Below are positions 57,112-64,000 of a stretch of DNA of 64,000 bases, one piece after another. The translations under genes were made by a program, and so were the position numbers. A model generated the notes under the pieces. The model was given only the letters and a program-made list of their open reading frames with translations. It had not been told where the DNA came from and ran no database searches. How positions within the stretch are numbered: position 1 is the first letter of the stretch; each line of letters opens with the position of its first letter. Origin of the DNA: Naganishia liquefaciens (taxonomy: Eukaryota; Basidiomycota; Tremellomycetes; Filobasidiales; Filobasidiaceae); NCBI GenBank assembly GCA_013423385.1, contig BLZA01000032.1, forward strand, positions 62,001 through 126,000. Direction: 5' to 3'.

Positions 57112-57306
57112 CCGAAGCAGAGTATTGTAGCGATCCAGCCGTCAGTCTGTGCCCGGAAAGAAGCAGGCCTTCAAGCAGTAGTCTTCAGAGGGAAAAGAAC
57201 CAGGAGATGCGATCAAAGGAGATTCCAGTGATGAATATAACAATCGGCTTCGAGGTGCACACTATCGATGTCGCATGCAAAAAGATTACAGGTGTACTGC
57301 CTCTGA

Positions 57307-58969
57307 TCACTCTTCGTCTTCAGTCTGCTGCTCATCCTCGACAAACACTCTCACTGCACCCTTCCCCCACGCATCCATCAACGCCTTGCCCGAATTCGTC
57401 GGCTGAGAGAACGCAATGTCGCCCGCTTTCGGATCACACTATACCGATCGATCAGCGAGAGAACTTGTAACAGCATACGCATAGACTTACTGTATACCCG
57501 TATATTGTCTTTTCGCATGCCACGTCGAGCAGGATCTTGCTGATGCCAAAGCCGCGGTATTTCGGCACGGTAAAAATCCGATGGACGCCAAGCTTGCACG
57601 GTAACCTTGTCGGCCTATCAATTGCATCCACGCAGTCAGCTGCCGTCGCAAAAGACAGACGGGCACGACTCACGAGCAAATGACCGCCTTCGACGACACC
57701 CCAGCCTTTGACTCTTCCGCGTCATCGCCGATCATCACCCACTCGTTCCGCTTGACGTCGGTAGCATCTCCAACCTCATCTTCGCGCAACACACGCATTC
57801 CCGTTCGAATCGGCTGGGCAACGACGCACGCGACGACACGTTCGACGGGTTTTGTTGTTGTTGCTGATGATTTCGCACGCTTGGTCACTGTTACTGGAGG
57901 CTGACAAGATGTCGTAAAGAGAAAAATCTTGCAGCGTGCGAGGGTCGTTGGAGAAAGAGTCGGCGCGGAGAGAACGGTATCGACGGATTCGATGATTTCC
58001 ATGACCTGATTCACTTCATCAGCTTTATTGCTCAAGAAAGCTACCCCTACTCACCCTCTTATCTGACGATGCCTCGTACCCCTCGATACACACCACATTC
58101 CCCACCGCCTTTTCCTTCCCAAGCCCGTTTCCAAATTCCACTCTTGGCCTTACAACCAACCCTCCGCCCGTCTTAGCGCCCTTCCGTCTCCAACTCGCGA
58201 GCTTGGCCCCTGTCATCGTGACCGACGACGCCCCGCTCGCGTGCGACGGCGCCAGACTGTTCCACTTGACACCTTCCGTCACCCTGATGCAATGCGCTCG
58301 ATGAAAGGCATCGTCGTCCCCGCCAATCCCGCCACGAATGTAGGACATGTTGCACTTTGAGCATGTCGTGAGGAGGGAGGGACGAGCGGTGGTTGTCGTT
58401 GATGATGATGATAATGATGATGAGTGACGAACGGGGACGAGGTGCAATTGGGCGAGTTTGGCCGGTTTGGCAGAAGGTGCAGTAGACGCGGTGGTGCTGG
58501 ATTTGGCACGAAGGGCGGATGATATGATCTTGGGTTGTTTGATCTTTGGCTGAGAGTGGAACGTGAAAAAGGATTTGAGGTTCCCCTGTATTGTCGGAGC
58601 TGTCGTCGATGACTTTGTCTTTTTTGGTATCGGTCGATCTGACACTGGCTCGTCCTCGGATGCCTGATTATCCCGGGTATTCGTTACCAAGACAACGGTC
58701 CTCCCCTTGCGCTTCTCGCCGACATTCTTCTCCTTTTCCTCTTCCAACTCGGGAGTCTTGATCCTGAATCCGCTCGACAGCATTCCCTCTACGCTATCCG
58801 ACGAGCATGACACCAACGCAGGCGGCGACAAACCTCTCGCAAACACCTCGGACGAGCCAGACAACGACGGGATCCCAGGTCGAGCAAGTTTGGCGCGAGA
58901 ACCGTATGTGCGTTTGACAGCTTCTGGTCGGTGGGAGGCATGGCGTGGGGATGAGGATGGGGATGACAT
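57307..58969 (-). CDS. ECO1: Cohesin N-acetyltransferase ECO1/ESCO
   Basis: Eco1 acetylates Smc3 in S phase to establish cohesion. The preferred start at 58969 gives MSSPSSSPRHASHRPEAVKR then TYGSRAKLAR, the conserved K-R-T-Y-G N-terminal motif; an in-frame Met at 59044 is an alternative. A long disordered region contains a PIP-like or linker segment (TIQGNLKSFFTF). The C2H2-type finger CSKCNMSYIRGG ends DDAFHRAHC, with His and Cys-rich ligands visible. The acetyltransferase part has VACVVAQPIRTG, CKLGVHRIFTVPKYRGFGIS with the acetyl-CoA loop, KILLDVACEKTIYGYT, and after the last intron CDPKAGDIAFSQPTNSGKAL, the family signature. It ends EQQTEDEE with TGA at 57307-57309. It shares its pathway with SCC3 at the left edge of the window. 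Confidence 0.9.
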
Positions 58970-59649
58970 GGTGGGTATGTCAAGAGAATTGTGTGGTGCT
59001 GGAGTCGAGTTGCCTAAAGACATGAAAGGTGCAAGTACAGACAAGTTGGAAAGTCTAGTTGATCAGGAAATGAACGCTCGACGCGTCCGGAAACGCGTTT
59101 CGATTGCCTTCATGTGATGCGATTCCTCTTCATGTGCTTCTCTAAAGGGGGAGGAAAACAGAGAGACATCAAGAGAGAGAGACTGCTAATGTCGTGGATT
59201 TCAGCAGGTGTTAGTCTCATCTGAATCGCCCTTCCCTGTCACAACCATGACAAGGCGAGAAATCCCCAGCGAGCCAAGCGATGGTGCAACCTTCTTAGGT
59301 GACAAAAAGTCTGACAATCGCGCTCATCGAGAACCCACGATAGATTCCGGATATTGCCGTACACCGCGTACTTCTCCGCTTTCTTCTCGTAGAGACGTAA
59401 AGAACCCATCAGATTACCCAAGTGACCACTTCCAGGCGGCAATTCACGGCCAAGTGGCAGCCACTGGATTTCGACAACGCCCATGACCGTTCTTGTTTCT
59501 GATGAGTGGCAGAGCGAATGATCGATCTCCTCAAGCGTCTAGCAATGACCAAAGAGACCAGACAAAACTCTCGTCGACGGAGAAACCAGTTCAAGTTCTC
59601 CAAAGATCGCGTGTGTTGCTCAAAAAGATAGACAAATCGTGCCTAATGA
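58970..59649. other. Intergenic between ECO1 start and WDR75 stop
   Basis: Holds the ECO1 promoter and the 3' end of the WDR75 gene. Open frames at 59208-59486 (plus) and 59239-59484 (minus) mirror each other and lack domains. Confidence 0.4.
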
Positions 59650-62600
59650 TTATGCAGGTACAACTTTCCTCTTCTTGCCAACGGAAGCCGGACTATCCAC
59701 TTCCATCGCCGACTTAGCGGCACTGACAGGTGTTCCCTTGCTCTTCCTGACAGCACTGCGAGGCGTGCTCACGCTGACACTGCCAGTCACGGCGCCATTT
59801 GTCTTGGGTTTCGGGGTCGGAGCAGGTTGCGCAGCGTCCGGATTCAAGATGACGGTCTTGAACCAGTCGCCCAGCTCCTGCACATCCTTCATCGTTACCT
59901 TCTTGACATGCATGTCGACTGTTGGCACCATGTCTTCCGATGAAATGATGCTGGCAGTCTCGGCGACCTCGCCCGCGTCCCCAGCGAATCGGACTGTAGG
60001 TGCTTGAGCTTCCGACGTTACTGCAGGCTTGACGTCCATAAAGTCATTGAGGAATTCGTCAAACAGCAGATCCATGGGCGGAAGCGAAGTACTCGGGCCA
60101 TCGTAGACCTTGGAATACTTGGACCGCTTATCCTTGAGAGGTTTAGCGGAAAGCGTCGGTTCCGGGACATCTTCGGCTTGAGCGGTACCAGAAAAGGCAT
60201 TCTTGCCAAACATTTCCTCCCAGATCGAGAGGTTGGAAGTCTTGACGGTAGTTCCCAAGGCGGAAGCCGTCGCAGCGGAAACGGATACAGATTGAATCTG
60301 TTTGGGGAATGGCTTGACGTCTTCCCCAACTCGAAGGGTCCGTCCGTCACGCGCGATGGCAGTCAACTCGACGGAGGACGCATCGACGGCATGCGAGGTA
60401 TTGACGTTTGAAACGCAGACCTGCAAGAGCTTGGCAGGAATGGCGCGGCGGAAAATTGGCTTGGCCGAGTGTGGACCGAAGCAAGAGATTATGGTCTGCT
60501 GATGCGGGGATGGACCAGAGGTGAGGGTCGACGCGAGGAAGTATGGCTGAGAGGGAATAGATAGCGAAATGACCTCGTGTTGGTGGAAGAAGGGGAGTGT
60601 CCATGCGACTTTGCAGATGGTCAGCCTCAATCAAGACAGCAACACAGAAAACAGACATACCTTCACAGCTCAGCAGGTCCCAAACCCCAACACCTCTCGT
60701 TTGGCCAGCAAAAGCAAGCCATCGCCCTTCCGAGCCAAGGAACTGAACTTTGCGCACGCCTTCGATGTCAGCGGTGTCGAAGACCTTCATCAAAATGTTG
60801 GAAGAGGTTTCCCAAAGGGTCACAACGGTGCCATGAGCAAGTGCCAACAGAGATCCATCGACAGACATGGCGGAGGAGTAGATCGGGAGGCCTTGATAGT
60901 CGAATGACGAGCGAAGTGCCCAGAAAGCTGTTCATATCAAAGCGATGTCAGCGCATTGCCGAGAAAATGTGAACGAAGTTGCGGAAGGTATCGAGATCAG
61001 AGATAAAGAAGAAGAGTGGGATCAACATATGGAGCGCCCCCCTCTTGCGAGGATAGAGGACCATTAAGACTGTTGAGCTTGAAAAATTATGTCATCATAG
61101 AAGAGCCGAGCGGCCAGTGTGGAAGGGATAAAGGATTAAGGCCGATAGGAAAGAAATACTAACCTTCCACCGAGTTCTTCTTTGACTTGCCTGTAATTGA
61201 CGAGATTGATTAGCTACCGTTGAAAGCGCAAATCATCACAAGTCATCGCAGGGTCGTTTGCTCAGGATTGCAGAATCATTAGTCCACACACCCCCGAAGG
61301 GGTTCAGGGAAAAAATTAGAGTTTGTGATATTTGTTTCATCATTGAACGAGCCTTGCGATGACTTGGTGGCAGGGTCACGAGACTCACCAGGTGCGCTCT
61401 GCAACGTGTCCGCGACTCCACGCTTGATCGTCCATACCTTGGCAGATCCGTCCTCGGCTGTTGTCAGCAACAGTATTTCCGGCTTCTTGGCCTTAGATGG
61501 TCCGGCAGCGACCACAGGTTCACGGAAAACCATCGACGTCACCATGGAAGTACTATGGGCTTTGGCAAAGTGCGTGTTGAGTATGTACGTGCCATGTCGC
61601 CATTCCCAAATCTTGATGCTACGAACGTGACCGCCGCCCTCATCTTCGTCGCCCTCGCGAGCTTCGCTCGTGGCCATCCAAGGAACGGTGCCATTCTCGG
61701 AGACATCTGAAAAGGCAACGATGTCGACCTTGACTTGCTCGACGGCGTCGGGCTTGCCCATTCCTCGAACACGGTTCGAAGGCGTAATCTCGAGATCGAA
61801 CAAGACTTTCTGTGTCGTTGGCTGATAGAACTGGATGATCGATGGATGAGATGATGGAAGGACCATGGACGACGTCGGAATGTGATATGCCAAGGGATAT
61901 TTGCGGTTCTCCTTGATAGCATGTCGGGCAAGGGGGTCGAGTCGAGCCGTCTTGCCGATGTTTGCGATTTTGCCCGAAGACGAAGAAATCTTCACGGTTG
62001 TCCCGTCGAGTGCGCCAATCCAGTATTCTTCCTCAACGCCCTGTCCAGCTATGGCGGACTTTACACCGAGCGAGTACAAACCGCCCATGGCGAGACGTGC
62101 CATAAAGCTTTTCTTGCCAGTGTCCAAATGCCAGATGACAAGGACGTTCTCCTCGCCGACAGACAGAAGCTGAGCTCCAGAACCAGTGAAGGCGATGGCG
62201 GCCACGGGGTGAGCATGCCAGTGATAGGTGGTGACCGGCAACGTCTTCTCCGGCAATTTGTGCAGAATGAAAGCGGACGTCTCGAGCTTGACTGCCGGAT
62301 TGGCAGCTGTGAGCGATTCGAAAGCTCCACTTAGACCACGCCAGAGCAGTATCTGGCCAGCCTCGTCGCCAGTGGCGAACCACTCTTCTTCGGTATCTTG
62401 GAGGAGTGACGCAACACCGCCATTGAGGTCCAATGGGCACCAAGCTGCACATGTCAGCTGATGTCGACTCGGCAGACGGATCCAAGCGGTGGTGTAATCG
62501 GTCGTGAGAAGTCGCCGCACATATGCCTCATCGCCAGCCGTGGCGAGAAGATAAGTGCCTTTCGGCGACAAGGCCAGTGCAGTGGGCGGTCGAGGAAGAA

Positions 62601-63630
62601 CACCGAGTTTTCGAAGGTTTCGGTTGACATTGTGGATTGAAGACCGCACATTGGACGAGCTGGCATCATTTGTGTTCAGTCTGATGGGTAGTTGAATGAC
62701 CTCGTGTGGGTGATAACGAGCTGAAGAAGAATCAGTTCCAAGAAGCAAGACTGATGCACTGAACATACCAATCGAGTCGTGATCAACAGCGAATCCCATG
62801 GAAGCGTAGATATAACCCTTGCCGCCGACAATTCCGACGGTCATCTGGGTGATCATACGTCGACCCTTCTCCTCCTTTTGCGACTTGTCCACCGCTTCCT
62901 TATTCTTCTTCGCCTTTTTGAATTCTCGTGTAACATCCTCCTGCGCCATAGCAGCAGCGAGGTCGATAGATCGAATGAGGCGTCCATCCGTCCAATCCCA
63001 CACCTTGACAAGGCCATCTTCCGAAGCTGTGAGAACTTGCAATGGATTTGTCGGATTGAGGGCGTAAGAGATGATTTGCGCGGTGTGGCCGTCTGTGACG
63101 GCTGTTGGCGAGGGTAGACTCGAAACGTGATGATAGTCCGGAGCCTCGGCAGCGTGAATGTTCAGCGTTGAACCGGAGGCAAGGAAGTAGTATCTGAGAT
63201 AGAGTCAGCTAATATTCGAGATGACTGGCTCGGAATGAGAATCTCACCTTCCATCCTGTGTCCATACCGGAGCATAGGCATTACTCGGCTTTTCCACGAC
63301 CAAGCAGCTCTTCCACTCTTTAACATCACCTTCAACTTCTTCGTCGTCATCCTCGCGACGGGTTTTCCTTGCAGCTTTCGCTAGCAGTCCCGGATGCTTT
63401 GCCAGGTATTCTTGCGCAAATTTGTCGAAGGCAGGTTCATCCAAGTTCAAGGAACCGCTCTTTTTGCGCAGACGCTTGACGACATGCCTCGGCAAGACCG
63501 AGACGTCTACCGTTGCACCTTCAACATGTTCTGCATGAACGGCCTTTTCTTTCCCCTTGGCGGAAGGTGTCCGGCGGGGAGTCGATGAATGAATCGGTAG
63601 TCTAGACGTCGATGCTTCGGGAGACTGCAT
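59650..63630 (-). CDS. NAN1: WDR75/Nan1 (Utp17), t-UTP small-subunit processome WD40 protein
   Basis: This tandem beta-propeller protein of the t-UTP subcomplex links Pol I transcription and early 18S pre-rRNA processing in the nucleolus. The start at 63630 gives MQSPEASTSRLPIHSSTPRR. The first propeller includes SNAYAPVWTQDGRYYFLASG, LQVLTASEDGLVKVWDWTDG with RLIRSIDL and GGKGYIYAS; then LALSPKGTYLLATAGDE and WFATGDEAGQILLWRGL, with FTGSGAQLLSVGEENVLVIW and HLDTG. The second propeller has IKIWEWRHGTYILNT, LLLTTAEDGSAKVWTI and SVDGSLLALAHGTVVTLWET. A 27-nt microexon (61164-61190) bridges two exons. The C-terminus is acidic, then Lys/Ala/Pro-rich and basic (VGKKRKVVPA), ending at TAA 59650-59652. 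About 1,130 residues. The frame stays open upstream of the chosen ATG. Confidence 0.86.
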
Positions 63631-64000
63631 GACTATCGAGAAGGGGAATATATACCTGGAAGATACGGCTGTCCGGCAGAGGGTGTCGCGCGAGATTATA
63701 TGAACTGGGCAGCCCGCATGCTTTTCCTGCGCGCTTGGCCAAAATTTCGTGGCTTGTTCGGGCTGCGCTTTTTTCTTCGGCCGCCGAGCGGCAGACGCGT
63801 ACGGTTCATCACTATCGCCACCCTTAGACAACCAGCTGTTTAGCACTAGACCTTCCTGAGTCGTCTTGCGAAATTGTCTGGACAGCTGTTACGGTGATTA
63901 CAAATCGCGAGACGTCCCTTTGAATCTACTCACATAAGAAATGCATGTCTCCCGCTTACTCTCCAGCTTCTGTGGAAAAAGCTCAGCTCAGTTACGGCTT
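63631..64000 (-). other. Region upstream of WDR75 with an open in-frame extension
   Basis: The minus-strand frame is open from 63630 back to about 63877, where CTGTCCAG gives a plausible splice acceptor. The extension reads QFRKTTQEGLVLNSWLSKGG, then PYASAARRPKKKAQPEQATK and CPVHIISRDTLC. It could be an N-terminal extension of WDR75, or the last exon of a different minus-strand gene lying beyond the window. An ATATATA run lies at 63648-63654, too close to the ATG for an ordinary TATA box. Confidence 0.35.

Noticed and set aside
61882-62334. 150-codon plus-strand open frame inside WDR75
   Set aside because: Antisense to clear WD40 repeats.

Overview
The window looks like a basidiomycete nuclear chromosome segment, most like Agaricomycetes. 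The basis is many short GT-AG introns of about 45-70 nt, densely packed genes on both strands, and families common in that group (multi-WSC/DUF1996 secreted proteins, Ser/Thr-rich single-pass proteins). A Rhizoctonia/Ceratobasidium-like source is possible but cannot be shown from sequence alone. No bacterial, organellar or viral features were seen.

Layout. 1-4.3 kb is GC-rich: a cohesin Scc3/STAG gene (minus, running off the left edge) and a mitochondrial methionyl-tRNA synthetase (plus) diverge from a 227-bp spacer. 5-11.4 kb holds three tandem minus-strand copies of an unrecognised small tetraspan-like membrane protein gene, with shared gene structure and a shared upstream motif. 12.8-16.5 kb is glycine dehydrogenase (GCV2). 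17.4-18.6 kb has a two-exon orphan gene and a possible divergent mini-gene. 19.5-22 kb is the RIO1 kinase. 22.5-28 kb is one very large secreted protein with DUF1996 and about eleven WSC domains. 28-34.8 kb is gene-poor.

34.8-36.8 kb is UDP-glucose 4-epimerase (plus). Then follow three minus-strand genes: a polytopic membrane protein (37.6-39.3 kb), an SRPBCC-fold protein (40.0-40.5 kb), and a Ser/Thr-rich single-pass surface protein (40.9-42.9 kb). 43-47 kb is repeat-bearing: one copy of a dispersed element of about 0.5 kb with a tRNA-like core, and a possible half HSF-domain gene. 47.2-50.6 kb holds DPH4 (diphthamide J-protein) and threonine synthase, which diverge from a 209-bp spacer. 50.8-53.4 kb is an F-box/WD40-like gene. 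The second copy of the tRNA-like element is at 54.3 kb, followed by an intronless orphan, a small two-exon ORF, the cohesin acetyltransferase ECO1 and the ribosome-biogenesis WD40 protein WDR75/NAN1.

Most recognised genes are housekeeping: cohesion (Scc3, Eco1), translation and ribosome assembly (MetRS, RIO1, WDR75/Utp17, Dph4), and amino-acid or sugar metabolism (Gcv2, threonine synthase, epimerase). The lineage-specific content is the tandem membrane-protein triplet, the WSC giant, the surface proteins and the tRNA-derived repeat. The triplet with its shared promoter motif is the best candidate for something undescribed.
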